From assembly GCA_013290035.1 (NCBI GenBank), contig JABCYT010000115.1:1-8305 (forward strand): DNA of 8,305 bases. Direction: 5' to 3'. The position numbers and the translations under genes were made by a program. The DNA is from Alphaproteobacteria bacterium. Its GTDB lineage: Bacteria > Pseudomonadota > Alphaproteobacteria > Reyranellales > Reyranellaceae. Position 1 is the stretch's first letter. Every line of letters starts with the position of its first letter. This document shows, one piece after another, positions 1 through 7,774 of this stretch. The notes below the pieces were generated by a model, which ran no database searches, had not been told where the DNA came from, and worked only from the letters and a program-made list of their open reading frames with translations.

Positions 1-174
1 GAGAGCCCCGGCGCGCGTCAAGAACTCGGCATCCTCCTTGGTGTAGATGTCGTTGGTGACGACGGCGATGTCGTAGTCGTCGCGCATGGTCTTGCACAGG
101 CGCTCGACCAGCGCGGTCTTGCCCGAGCCGACCGGACCGCCGACGCCCACCCTGAGGGGACCGCGCAACTCCAT
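1..174 (-). CDS. ureG: Urease accessory GTPase UreG, 5' part only
   Basis: This is the first 58 codons of UreG, the SIMIBI-class GTPase whose GTP hydrolysis drives nickel delivery into apo-urease in complex with UreF and UreD. The gene runs off the left edge, so roughly the last 150 residues expected for the family, including the metal-binding Cys-Pro-His motif, are not visible. The Walker A loop GPVGSGKT lies at residues 13-20 with the catalytic Lys19, and the family signature [14 protein letters not shown] follows at 39-52. The ATG shares its A with the TGA of the upstream membrane-protein gene (TGATG arrangement). A GGGAG Shine-Dalgarno sequence sits 8 nt upstream. Tight coupling to that gene is inferred from the overlap. 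The identification is certain from the motifs. Confidence 0.97.
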   Translation of the reverse strand, partial: MELRGPLRVGVGGPVGSGKTALVERLCKTMRDDYDIAVVTNDIYTKEDAEFLTRAGAL

Positions 175-593
175 CAATGCATCTCCCGCGTCAGCAGCGC
201 GATGAAGGCCACGCCCAAGGCCAGGCAGAGCGGCGAATAAAAGTAGAAGTCGCGGGTGCGGAACGGCTCCGCCTTGAATCGTGCCCGCCAGCGCGGGCCA
301 TAGCCGGCCGCGCCGCGCAGGAAGAACACGGCACCAACCACGATCGACCCAATGAGAACGAACGGGCTGTCCGGCCATGCCACGATCACCCACGGCCACG
401 CTGCGACGGCGATCAATGCCGCCGCGACGGCCGCGCATTGCCAGGGCGGCGGCATGCGAAGGCGGCCGTCGCCGATCACCGCCCGCGCCAGGTCAGGCTC
501 GCTGGCCGCGGGCCAGATTCGGCCCATCGCCCACCAAGCATGTGCCGCGGCCAGAAACGCCAGCACCAGCGAAAGCACGACGGGCAGGGTCAT
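174..593 (-). CDS. DUF3995-type small integral membrane protein inside the urease operon
   Basis: This 139-residue protein has four hydrophobic segments, at about residues 1-23, 51-72, 76-94 and 117-135. The first contains an AHAWW motif. The last is preceded by [14 protein letters not shown], which matches my memory of DUF3995, a family of small four-helix membrane proteins of unknown function whose signature is an [16 protein letters not shown] stretch. Its ATG overlaps the ureF stop by 4 nt (ATGA) and its TGA overlaps the ureG start by 1 nt, so it is embedded in the accessory-gene block and probably co-translated. The position recalls that of UreJ/HupE-type nickel permeases in other urease operons, but I see no sequence similarity to them. 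A role in metal, urea or ammonia handling would be a guess from context. The family assignment is from memory and fairly confident. Confidence 0.85.
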   Translation of the reverse strand: MTLPVVLSLVLAFLAAAHAWWAMGRIWPAASEPDLARAVIGDGRLRMPPPWQCAAVAAALIAVAAWPWVIVAWPDSPFVLIGSIVVGAVFFLRGAAGYGPRWRARFKAEPFRTRDFYFYSPLCLALGVAFIALLTREMH

Positions 594-1270
594 GAGCGGA
601 ACAACCTCGTGTACTGCGTCTCGTGCCGGAGCGAGCACCAGTCGAGCAGCGGCGCAGCCGTGCCGACCTCGTCGAGCGAGGTCACCAGCATAGCCGCCTG
701 GGCGGCGGCATTCACGGCGCTTTCCAGGGCGGCCAGCGCCAACTGGCCGTCGCTTTGACCGAGCGGCACGGTGCGCAGCGCAGCCGAGATCAGGTTGGCG
801 GTGAAGCCATGCAGGTAGCCGGTCAGCGCCGGCTCGAGCGCGATGCCGTGCGCCGCGGCGGCGAGCGCCACCGCCACCGGCAAGGCCAGTTCGCCGCCCA
901 GCCGTTCGTGCGCCGCGGCCAGCGAAGGGTGCGGCCAGGCGGTGCGCGTGATCGACAGAAACGAGCCGCCCTGCTGGCGCGATTCCAGCGCCATCTCCAT
1001 CGTGCCGCGCCAGGCCGCCGCGCGCTCGGCGATGGCGTCGAAGGCGGGCCAATCCTCGGCGGCGACGGCCTGCCAGGCGGCGGCGAACAGCGCGCCGTCG
1101 ACGGCGGCTGTACCCTGTCGCAGCACGCTTTCCAGCCAGGTGACCAGCGAGGCGCGGTCCTTGATGAAACCTTCCTCGACGGCAGTCTCGACGCCATGGC
1201 TATAGCTGAAGGCGCCGATGGGATAGGCGGGCGACAGCCAGGCCAGCAGGCGATAGAACGGATCAGCCAT
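590..1270 (-). CDS. ureF: Urease accessory protein UreF
   Basis: UreF is 226 residues and all-helical by family. It bridges UreD and UreG in the nickel-insertion complex and acts as a regulator of UreG GTPase activity in the cytoplasm. The N-terminus shows the family signature LSPAYPIGAFSYSHGVE at residues 12-28. The C-terminus shows the highly conserved tail [12 protein letters not shown] at 215-226, which in known UreD-UreF structures packs against UreD. I chose the ATG at 1270 because the signature begins about 12 residues later, as in relatives, and because the start overlaps the ureE stop by 8 nt. The open frame extends 34 codons further upstream but there reads ureE out of frame. An AAGAG element 6 nt upstream could serve as ribosome binding site. 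Length and both termini are normal for the family. Confidence 0.97.
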   Translation of the reverse strand: MADPFYRLLAWLSPAYPIGAFSYSHGVETAVEEGFIKDRASLVTWLESVLRQGTAAVDGALFAAAWQAVAAEDWPAFDAIAERAAAWRGTMEMALESRQQGGSFLSITRTAWPHPSLAAAHERLGGELALPVAVALAAAAHGIALEPALTGYLHGFTANLISAALRTVPLGQSDGQLALAALESAVNAAAQAAMLVTSLDEVGTAAPLLDWCSLRHETQYTRLFRS

Positions 1271-1751
1271 GGCGCTCTTCGTGAAGGGGCCCGTGACGCT
1301 GGCCGGGATCGTGGTTGTGCTGGCCGTAGGCGCCGCCTTCCGGATCGAACGGCGCGCGCACCTTGCGCACATCGGCGCCCAGGCCTTTCAGCATGTCGAC
1401 GATCACGTGATCGTCGCGGATCAGGATGCGGTCGGCGTCGATCTGCGTCGGCAGATGGCGATTGCCGAGATGCCAGGCGAGCCGCGCGAAGGCCGCGGCG
1501 TCGCGGCCGCGCACCTCGACCAGGTCCTCTTCGGCCGCCTTCACCTCGACGAAGCCGCCCTCTTCCAGCTTCAGCCCATCGCCGGTGTGCAGCACCACCG
1601 GCTCGACCAGATCGAGCAGGAAATCGAGCCCGCTATCGCCCAGCATGCGAAGCCGGCGGCGATAGCGGTCGTCGAACAGCAGGGTGACGGTGTCGCTGCG
1701 CTCGGCGGCCGGCCAATGGCCGGCGCGGATGACGTCGGTGGCGCGTTTCAT
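1263..1751 (-). CDS. ureE: Urease nickel metallochaperone UreE
   Basis: UreE (162 residues) is the dimeric nickel chaperone that hands Ni2+ to UreG. The N-terminal peptide-binding domain covers about residues 1-70. The metal-binding domain follows, with WHLGNRHLP at 93-101, where His99 corresponds to the conserved interfacial metal ligand (His96 in the Klebsiella protein). Next come DDHVIVDMLKGLGADV (113-128) and FDPEGGAY (135-142). The tail, residues 143-162, carries five histidines (145, 147, 153, 157, 161), a short version of the His-rich nickel-storage tail of some UreEs. There is no obvious Shine-Dalgarno sequence before the ATG. The 76-nt gap to ureBC is filled by a strong palindrome, so translation initiation here may differ from the coupled genes downstream. 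The gene overlaps ureF by 8 nt. Confidence 0.96.
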   Translation of the reverse strand: MKRATDVIRAGHWPAAERSDTVTLLFDDRYRRRLRMLGDSGLDFLLDLVEPVVLHTGDGLKLEEGGFVEVKAAEEDLVEVRGRDAAAFARLAWHLGNRHLPTQIDADRILIRDDHVIVDMLKGLGADVRKVRAPFDPEGGAYGQHNHDPGQRHGPLHEERHG

Positions 1752-1762
1752 GGCTTGGGACA

Positions 1763-1809
1763 GCGGGCCTCCGGCCCGCTCATGATCATGATGCGGGCCG
1801 GAGGCCCGC
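1763..1809. repeat. REP/BIME-like nested palindrome between ureBC and ureE
   Basis: Two 17-bp arms, GCGGGCCTCCGGCCCGC at 1763-1779 and its exact reverse complement at 1793-1809, flank a 13-nt centre at 1780-1792. That centre contains the self-complementary 12-mer TCATGATCATGA. Each arm is itself a hairpin with a 7-bp stem (GCGGGCC/GGCCCGC) and a 3-nt loop. The DNA can therefore form either two small hairpins in opposite orientation or one long stem of about 46 nt. Paired inverted palindromes of this kind are the pattern of REP/BIME elements. In the transcript the structure would lie between the structural and accessory genes, where such elements are known to stabilise upstream mRNA or dampen downstream expression. 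There is no T-tract on either side, so it is unlikely to be a simple intrinsic terminator. Confidence 0.85.
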
Positions 1810-1827
1810 GGTCCGTATGAGAAGACA

Positions 1828-3873
<2,046 letters not shown>

Positions 3874-3880
3874 GGCGATG

Positions 3881-3885
3881 TCCTC
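3881..3885 (-). promoter_or_regulatory. Shine-Dalgarno sequence deciding the ureBC start
   Basis: On the minus strand GAGGA is followed by a 7-nt spacer and the ATG at 3873. It overlaps the ureA stop codon (3884-3886), as expected for coupled ureA-ureBC translation. It selects the MKPGE start, which matches the normal UreB N-terminus, over the upstream ATG at 3900. Confidence 0.7.
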
Positions 3886-4186
3886 AACGGATTGGATCAT
3901 GGACGGTGACGAGCTTGGTGCCGTCGGGGAAGGTCGCCTCGACCTGGATCTCGTCGACCATGTCGGCGATGCCGTCCATCACCTGCTCGCGGCGCAACAC
4001 CTTGGCGCCGTCCTGCATCAGGTCGGCGACCGAGCGGCCATCGCGCGCGCCCTCGACGACGAAATCGCTGATCAGCGCCACGGCTTCGGGATAGTTGAGC
4101 TTGACGCCGCGCTCGAGGCGTCGGCGCGCGACATTGGCCGCCATGGCGATCAACAGCTTGTCCTTTTCACGCGGCGTCAGATTCAT
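3884..4186 (-). CDS. ureA: Urease gamma subunit UreA
   Basis: UreA is 100 residues, the standard length for a free-standing gamma subunit. It packs with the beta and alpha regions into the urease core and has no catalytic residues. Family hallmarks are [20 protein letters not shown] at residues 1-20, [10 protein letters not shown] at 30-39, the acidic segment around [25 protein letters not shown] (69-93) and the C-terminal VHDPIR. The start at 4186 matches the usual N-terminus and is preceded by GGGGGA with an 8-nt spacer. It is the first structural gene after ureD, 56 nt downstream of it, and sits 10 nt before ureBC. Gamma being separate while beta and alpha are fused is the unusual arrangement here. 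Confidence 0.97.
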   Translation of the reverse strand: MNLTPREKDKLLIAMAANVARRRLERGVKLNYPEAVALISDFVVEGARDGRSVADLMQDGAKVLRREQVMDGIADMVDEIQVEATFPDGTKLVTVHDPIR

Positions 4187-4226
4187 CGATCGTTTCCCCC
4201 GGCCAATACTCTTGCCAATCGGCCCG

Positions 4227-4255
4227 ACTATAAGAGGCTGCATCAAACATGCCAG
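4227..4255 (-). promoter_or_regulatory. Candidate sigma70-type promoter ahead of ureA
   Basis: On the minus strand CTGGCA (4255-4250) and TATAGT (4232-4227) are separated by exactly 17 nt, matching the -35 and -10 consensus at 4 of 6 and 5 of 6 positions. Initiation would fall near 4220, leaving a leader of about 34 nt containing the ureA Shine-Dalgarno sequence. The -35 box lies in the last codons of ureD. A promoter here would let structural genes be made independently of ureD. This is inference from pattern only. Confidence 0.4.
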
Positions 4256-5058
4256 ACTCGCGGCAGGCGGCGGGCGCGAAAATCGGTGAGAAAGCGGATG
4301 ACCGCACCGCGCACGGCAGTCGCCTCGCCCAGCAGGCGGGCCACCATCACGCCGTTCACCAGGGTCACCCCGGCGCGGACATCGCCGGCATTTTCGAGCA
4401 GCGCGCGCGCCTTCTCGAAATGAGACCGGGGAGCGTCCCAGACTCCGATCATGGTGGCGAGGGCGTTGGCCGCGCCGAAGCCCGCGCCGGCCGGTGTCTC
4501 GCCTTCGATCCTGAGCGTGTCCGTCCAGGCGAGCCGACCGGTGCGGCGCACCGACCACGAGTCGAGCAGCAGGCCGGAGACGAAACGCTCGCCCGAGGCG
4601 GCGCGGCCCAGCACCACCATCTCGCAGGCCAGCAGCGCGCCGCCCGGCTCGACGTCGGCCACGGTGCGGCGCTTGAGCCGTGCGCCCTGGAAGACGATGG
4701 TCTCCTGCGGCAACCAGTCGAGCGACGCACCCTCGCCCACACGCACGGCGACGTCGATGGCGCAGTGGCCGCCGCCCTTGGCGGCGCGATAGATCTTCTC
4801 GGCCGCCTGGGTCGTCGCCACGGCGGCCGCGCCGGGGCCGATCTCGATCGCCATTTTCAGCGAATCGCCGTCGGTCACCCCGCCCGAGGTGGTCAGCAGG
4901 ACGGCCTGCGGCGGTTCGCCCAACTCGGGCGCCGGGAACAAAACCCTGCAGGGATCGCGTTGATAGAGGTCGCCCAGCCGCGTCTGGCCGTCCCGCAGAT
5001 CGAAGGCGACGCGGCATTCGCCGGAGGCGCGCTGCAGGCGAGGCAGGGTAGTCGTCAT
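4243..5058 (-). CDS. ureD: Urease accessory protein UreD (UreH)
   Basis: UreD is 271 residues. It is the scaffold that binds apo-urease and, with UreF and UreG, channels nickel to the active site. Recognisable family blocks are [14 protein letters not shown] at residues 54-67, [11 protein letters not shown] at 82-92, [11 protein letters not shown] at 113-123 and GRAASGERF at 151-159. It is the first gene of the urease operon and lies 56 nt before ureA. Two in-frame ATGs lie close together, at 5058 and 5064. I chose 5058, but neither has a clear Shine-Dalgarno sequence, so the choice is soft by two residues. The open frame continues upstream into the antisense of greB, where it has no UreD character. 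The divergent greB start is only about 30 nt away, so any ureD promoter must lie inside the greB reading frame or the gap. Confidence 0.95.
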   Translation of the reverse strand: MTTTLPRLQRASGECRVAFDLRDGQTRLGDLYQRDPCRVLFPAPELGEPPQAVLLTTSGGVTDGDSLKMAIEIGPGAAAVATTQAAEKIYRAAKGGGHCAIDVAVRVGEGASLDWLPQETIVFQGARLKRRTVADVEPGGALLACEMVVLGRAASGERFVSGLLLDSWSVRRTGRLAWTDTLRIEGETPAGAGFGAANALATMIGVWDAPRSHFEKARALLENAGDVRAGVTLVNGVMVARLLGEATAVRGAVIRFLTDFRARRLPRVWHV

Positions 5059-5062
5059 GGGC

Positions 5063-5073
5063 ATCAAGTTGAT
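5063..5073. promoter_or_regulatory. Small dyad between the divergent ureD and greB starts
   Basis: ATCAAGTTGAT has 5-bp perfect arms around a central G and fills the middle of the 30-bp gap between the two divergent starts. It could be an operator seen by both genes, but 5-bp arms can arise by chance. It also overlaps the alternative ureD ATG at 5064. Confidence 0.25.
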
Positions 5074-5088
5074 AGAGTAGGCATCGAA

Positions 5089-5640
5089 ATGAGCAAGGCC
5101 TTCACCAAGGAAAGCGACGGCGACGACGAGGACGACCTGCCCGAAGATGTTGGCGGGCTGCCGATCAGCGCCAAGAACTACATGACCCCGGAGGGCTTCG
5201 CCCGCCTGCGGGAGGAGCTGAACACGCTCCTGCGCCGGGAACGGCCCGAGGTCGTAAAGGTCGTGACCTGGGCGGCCGGCAACGGCGACCGCTCGGAGAA
5301 CGGCGACTACATCTACGGCAAGAAGCGCCTGCGCGAGATCGACCGCCGCGTGCGCTATCTCAGCAAGCGGCTGGCCAATGCCGAGGTGGTCGACCCGGCC
5401 CGGCGCGCCCGGACCGACCAGGTGTACTTCGGCGCCACCGTGACCTGCGCCAACACCCGGGACGAGGAACGCACGGTCAAGATCGTCGGCGTCGACGAGG
5501 TCGACCTCGCCAAGGGCCATGTCAGCTGGATCTCGCCCATCGCCAAGGCGCTGCTGCGCGCCGAGCAGGGCGACGTGGTGAAGCTGCGCACGCCGGCCGG
5601 CGTGGAGGAGCTCGAGATCGTGAAGGTCGAATATCTCTGA
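5089..5640 (+). CDS. greB: Transcription elongation factor GreB
   Basis: GreB (183 residues) rescues backtracked RNA polymerase by reaching through the secondary channel and stimulating cleavage of the 3' end of the RNA. The coiled-coil domain covers about residues 30-105. The tip loop GDRSENGDY (66-74) holds the two acidic catalytic residues, Asp67 and Glu70, equivalent to Asp41 and Glu44 of the E. coli factor. [18 protein letters not shown] (78-95) is a GreB-type basic helix and distinguishes it from GreA. The C-terminal FKBP-like domain spans about 108-183 and includes SPIAKALL and the end VKVEYL. An acidic extension (residues 8-20, DGDDEDD) precedes the core, which I recall from alphaproteobacterial GreB proteins. 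The ATG at 5089 gives this normal N-terminus. The frame stays open upstream through antisense ureD, which I reject as coding. Confidence 0.96.
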   Translation: MSKAFTKESDGDDEDDLPEDVGGLPISAKNYMTPEGFARLREELNTLLRRERPEVVKVVTWAAGNGDRSENGDYIYGKKRLREIDRRVRYLSKRLANAEVVDPARRARTDQVYFGATVTCANTRDEERTVKIVGVDEVDLAKGHVSWISPIAKALLRAEQGDVVKLRTPAGVEELEIVKVEYL

Positions 5641-5920
5641 TCGGCTGCCTCGCGCCCCCAGTTCGGGGGTTTCCGACCTTTCCGCCCTTTCCGCCCCACC
5701 TCACTTTTCTCGCGGTACCGGGCATCAACGCGCACCTGTCCCACCCGTGGCCGCTGCCGTCTCCTCCCGGTCCCGGAACATAGCTGGGCGTAACACCGCC
5801 GTCGGCCGATCCCGCGCCGGCCGCATCGGCAAAGCCGTAACACGCCGGCTCGCCCGCCTCGACGCGAAAGCCGGGCACGTCCGGCATCGGGTTGACGCGG
5901 AACCCCGGCACAGGACTCAT
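5522..5920 (-). CDS. Possible small PGFRV-repeat protein, C-terminal boundary doubtful
   Basis: The frame starts MSPVPGFRV and repeats VPGFRV 10 residues later. The two 18-nt units coding for VPGFRV differ at three positions, all synonymous third bases (CCG/CCC, GGG/GGC, TTC/TTT), which indicates coding selection. An AAGG element about 8 nt before the ATG at 5920 favours that start. An ATG six codons earlier (5938, MFKV) is an alternative and resembles the MFNV start of the protein at 7716. The gene lies about 60 nt after the hydrolase on the same strand. Beyond about residue 60 the sequence looks non-coding (Gly, Arg and Pro rich), passes through the tandem 9-mers and the greB terminator, and only stops at 5522 inside antisense greB. 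A lost stop, a frameshift or an eroded 3' end is likely. I recognise no named family. Confidence 0.35.
   Translation of the reverse strand: MSPVPGFRVNPMPDVPGFRVEAGEPACYGFADAAGAGSADGGVTPSYVPGPGGDGSGHGWDRCALMPGTARKVRWGGKGGKVGNPRTGGARQPIRDIRPSRSRAPPRRPACAASPRRPARRAAAPWRWARSS
5655..5672 (+). terminator. Probable greB terminator
   Basis: A hairpin with a 5-bp all-GC stem (CCCCC at 5655-5659, GGGGG at 5665-5669) and a 5-nt loop sits 14 nt after the greB stop and is followed by TTT. The T-run is short, so its strength is uncertain. Position and form fit a rho-independent terminator for greB. It is less convincing for the converging minus-strand gene. Confidence 0.45.
5669..5695. repeat. Three tandem 9-bp units after greB
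   Basis: GTTTCCGAC, CTTTCCGCC and CTTTCCGCC follow one another at 5669-5677, 5678-5686 and 5687-5695. The last two are identical and the first differs at two positions. A 9-bp period keeps any reading frame. In the converging minus-strand ORF it reads as glycine-lysine-rich sequence (GGKGGKVGN). Confidence 0.6.
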
Positions 5921-5980
5921 AGACGATACCTTGAACATGATTGGTTCCGGGCAATTGTGAAACGGTGACTGGGTCGGGGC

Positions 5981-7135
5981 CTAGCGATCGGCCTCCTCGC
6001 TTTGCTTGCGCAAAACCGCGCGCGATCGGCCGAGGATGCTCCCCGTGGCGTCGCTCTTGATGAGCTCGACGTCGAGCTCGGTTGCCGATCTGGGCGTTGC
6101 GAACAGCAGATCGAGATTCTTTCCGATCCTGCAGAAGATGCGCCGGCGCGCCGCGTCGAGCTCGAAGGCACGCTCTCCCATTGTTTCCTCGAAACCGCCA
6201 GCGGGCCGATCTGAATGGACGACTTGAAAAACGATCTCCCCCGCCCGCATGGTGACGGCCCGCAGCGTCAGATAGGCGCCGGTCTCGTCAGTGCCCTGCC
6301 AGTACCCCCAAAAGGGCGCAAATGACGGATCGGCATTGGGCGGCTGCCGCGGCGCGACGGCAGAAGCGGGAAAAGAGCATTGAAATTCGCCGGCCGGCGG
6401 GTCGGCGCTCTCGGCAAACTCGCGGAGGCAACCCAGGTATTTTCGGATGAACCCGATCCGCTCCACCGCGGAATGACCATAGAAGTCGACCGGCCGATCG
6501 ACGACCAGGAAGGCCGATCGCGTGCCTTGCAAGGCGCGCCGCATGGCGACGGCCCGGCGCTCGGACACGTCCTCGGCCAAATCGCCGTCGAAAAAGAAGG
6601 CCGCAATGCGCCGGGCTTTGGCACCGGTCAGCTTTTGCGCCAGCCGGTCGCGTGTTTGCTCGAGGCCTTCTATTGAATAGCTTCCTGTTCCAGGCGCCGT
6701 TGCGATCGCCGCGTCGACGCCGGGCAGCGTCGCCGCCAGGAGCGCCAGCCAGCCGCCGCGCGATTGCCCGGCGACAATGATCTGCTTGTATCCGACCCGG
6801 CGCGCCATGGTGATTCGATCGGCCACCAATCGAAGGATATTGTCGTCGTCCGGTTCAAGATCGGCGGTCGGCAGTCGGTTGATCCGCAGGACATCCCAAC
6901 CCGCCACCGTGGCCATCTCGGCAAAGAGTCGCGAGATTGGCAGTTGAGTCAGGTCCCGCAGACCAGCATAGCCATGAAAATAGAGGAGCAGTCCCGCGGC
7001 CGATGCCGGGCCACGCCTTTCCACGGCCGACGTCTCCCATACGGACCAGACAGAGACAGCGTCCTGGGCGCGACAGGCGCCGCAGGTCAGCAACAAGCCG
7101 GCCAAGGCGGCCATCGTCCTGCGAAAGACCTTCAT
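5981..7135 (-). CDS. Exported alpha/beta hydrolase with extra C-terminal region
   Basis: This 384-residue protein starts with a Sec-type signal peptide: MKVFRRT, a hydrophobic core at residues 8-19, and probable cleavage after CRA at about 23. It would act in the periplasm or outside. The mature part has an alpha/beta-hydrolase fold. YFHGYAG (52-58) supplies the oxyanion HG, and the nucleophile elbow GQSRGG (123-128) has Ser125. Asp183 or Asp185 in FFFDGDLAED and His221 in DFYGHS are likely acid and base. A remaining stretch (about 265-380, from PNADPSFAPFWGYWQG) looks like a separate beta-rich region of unknown role. The substrate cannot be told; esterase or dienelactone-hydrolase-like activity is possible. 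The ATG at 7135 has GAGG about 10 nt upstream and directly begins the signal peptide. The frame is open 36 codons further but lacks signal character. Confidence 0.85.
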   Translation of the reverse strand: MKVFRRTMAALAGLLLTCGACRAQDAVSVWSVWETSAVERRGPASAAGLLLYFHGYAGLRDLTQLPISRLFAEMATVAGWDVLRINRLPTADLEPDDDNILRLVADRITMARRVGYKQIIVAGQSRGGWLALLAATLPGVDAAIATAPGTGSYSIEGLEQTRDRLAQKLTGAKARRIAAFFFDGDLAEDVSERRAVAMRRALQGTRSAFLVVDRPVDFYGHSAVERIGFIRKYLGCLREFAESADPPAGEFQCSFPASAVAPRQPPNADPSFAPFWGYWQGTDETGAYLTLRAVTMRAGEIVFQVVHSDRPAGGFEETMGERAFELDAARRRIFCRIGKNLDLLFATPRSATELDVELIKSDATGSILGRSRAVLRKQSEEADR

Positions 7136-7191
7136 GCGGATATCGCCTCGACCGTGATGTGACATGCAGGATACGTGAAGCAGCGCGTGCG

Positions 7192-7231
7192 ACAATCTAT
7201 TTATGAATATGCTTATCATTTTACAATCTAT
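7192..7231 (-). promoter_or_regulatory. Direct repeat pair overlapping a weak promoter ahead of the hydrolase
   Basis: ACAATCTAT occurs at 7192-7200 and again at 7223-7231, a period of 31 bp or about three helical turns, in an A/T-rich island of otherwise GC-rich DNA. On the minus strand TTGTAA (7226-7221) and TAAATA (7203-7198), 17 nt apart, form a weak -35/-10 pair (4 of 6 and 3 of 6). Each repeat overlaps one of these boxes, an arrangement expected of a repressor. This is pattern-based inference. Confidence 0.35.
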
Positions 7232-7251
7232 ACGTGTGTTCATCAGTCAGG

Positions 7252-7716
7252 TCAGACGCCTCGCCGTGGCTGCAAGAACGGGTAGAAAAGCTCGGGACGA
7301 AGATATGGGTTCGGCGGCGCGCGCTCTTCAGGGGGTTGAGGGGGCGCCTCAAGCACTCCAGGCGGAAGACCGAGAATGCTCCTGTCTTGGAGCCAGGGCG
7401 GCAGTGCCGGCGGAAAGGGCAGCTCCGGTGTGCTCGGGGAAAGTGTCTGCGGCTCCCGCTCCCACCATCGCTGCAGCCCCGGCGGGGGATCGCCCTGTGG
7501 CCGTGACGATGGCGGTGACGCCGGTGGCGATGGCGCGCGTTCGGTTGGTTGGGCTGGCGGAGGCGGGGCAGGCTGCCGAGACGATGCGGCGAGCATCCAC
7601 GCTGCGTCGGGCCCCAAGGAGAAGTCGCGTCGCACCTCGCCATTCTTGTCCATGCGAAAGCCGGGTGGATTTTCCTCCAGCCCGGGCCAACCTTTGGTCG
7701 GTCGAACATTGAACAT
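7252..7716 (-). CDS. Proline-rich protein with PGFR motif, function unknown
   Basis: This 154-residue protein belongs to no family I recognise. The N-terminus (MFNVRPTKGWPGLEENPPGFRMDKNG, written here in part: GWPGL at 9-13, PPGFRMDKNGEV at 17-28) has some order. From residue 49 onward it is dominated by prolines, for example APPPPA at 50-55 and PPALPPW at 102-108, so it is probably extended or disordered. There is no signal peptide or membrane segment. The ATG at 7716 is chosen because GAGGA lies about 8 nt upstream and because a good promoter ends near 7746, which would exclude the in-frame ATG at 7749. It shares the PGFR motif and an MF-N/K-V start with the small ORF at 5938/5920. The hydrolase begins 116 nt downstream on the same strand. 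Composition is clearly biased toward coding in this frame. Confidence 0.7.
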   Translation of the reverse strand: MFNVRPTKGWPGLEENPPGFRMDKNGEVRRDFSLGPDAAWMLAASSRQPAPPPPAQPTERAPSPPASPPSSRPQGDPPPGLQRWWEREPQTLSPSTPELPFPPALPPWLQDRSILGLPPGVLEAPPQPPEERAPPNPYLRPELFYPFLQPRRGV

Positions 7717-7745
7717 CGTGCTGATCCTCGTGAGCGTCGGCGAGG

Positions 7746-7774
7746 ACAATATCCCGAGATTAAGTGAAAGTCAA
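7746..7774 (-). promoter_or_regulatory. Sigma70-type promoter for the proline-rich PGFR gene
   Basis: On the minus strand TTGACT (7774-7769) matches the -35 consensus at 5 of 6 positions and TATTGT (7751-7746) the -10 at 4 of 6, with an ideal 17-nt spacer. Transcription would begin near 7739, giving a leader of about 22 nt with a GAGGA ribosome binding site before the ATG at 7716. It is the best promoter in the window by inspection. Confidence 0.6.

Noticed and set aside
623..1687. 354-codon plus-strand open frame across ureF and ureE
   Set aside because: It is Arg/Gly-rich shadow sequence with no motif, and both genes on the other strand are clear.
1763..1809. Reading the palindrome as a rho-independent terminator
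   Set aside because: No T-tract follows on either strand, and ureE, ureF and ureG must still be transcribed beyond it.
3874..3900. Earlier ATG (3900) for the urease beta-alpha gene
   Set aside because: It would overlap ureA by 17 nt and add nine non-conserved residues; the ATG at 3873 has a well-spaced GAGGA and the usual UreB N-terminus.
4249..5088. In-frame upstream extension of greB through antisense ureD
   Set aside because: The GreB N-terminus at 5089 is normal for the family; the extension lies opposite conserved UreD motifs and shows no domain.
7203..7712. Plus-strand open frames opposite the proline-rich gene
   Set aside because: They have no recognisable motif, no promoter fitting them, and the minus strand has the promoter, ribosome site and shared PGFR motif.
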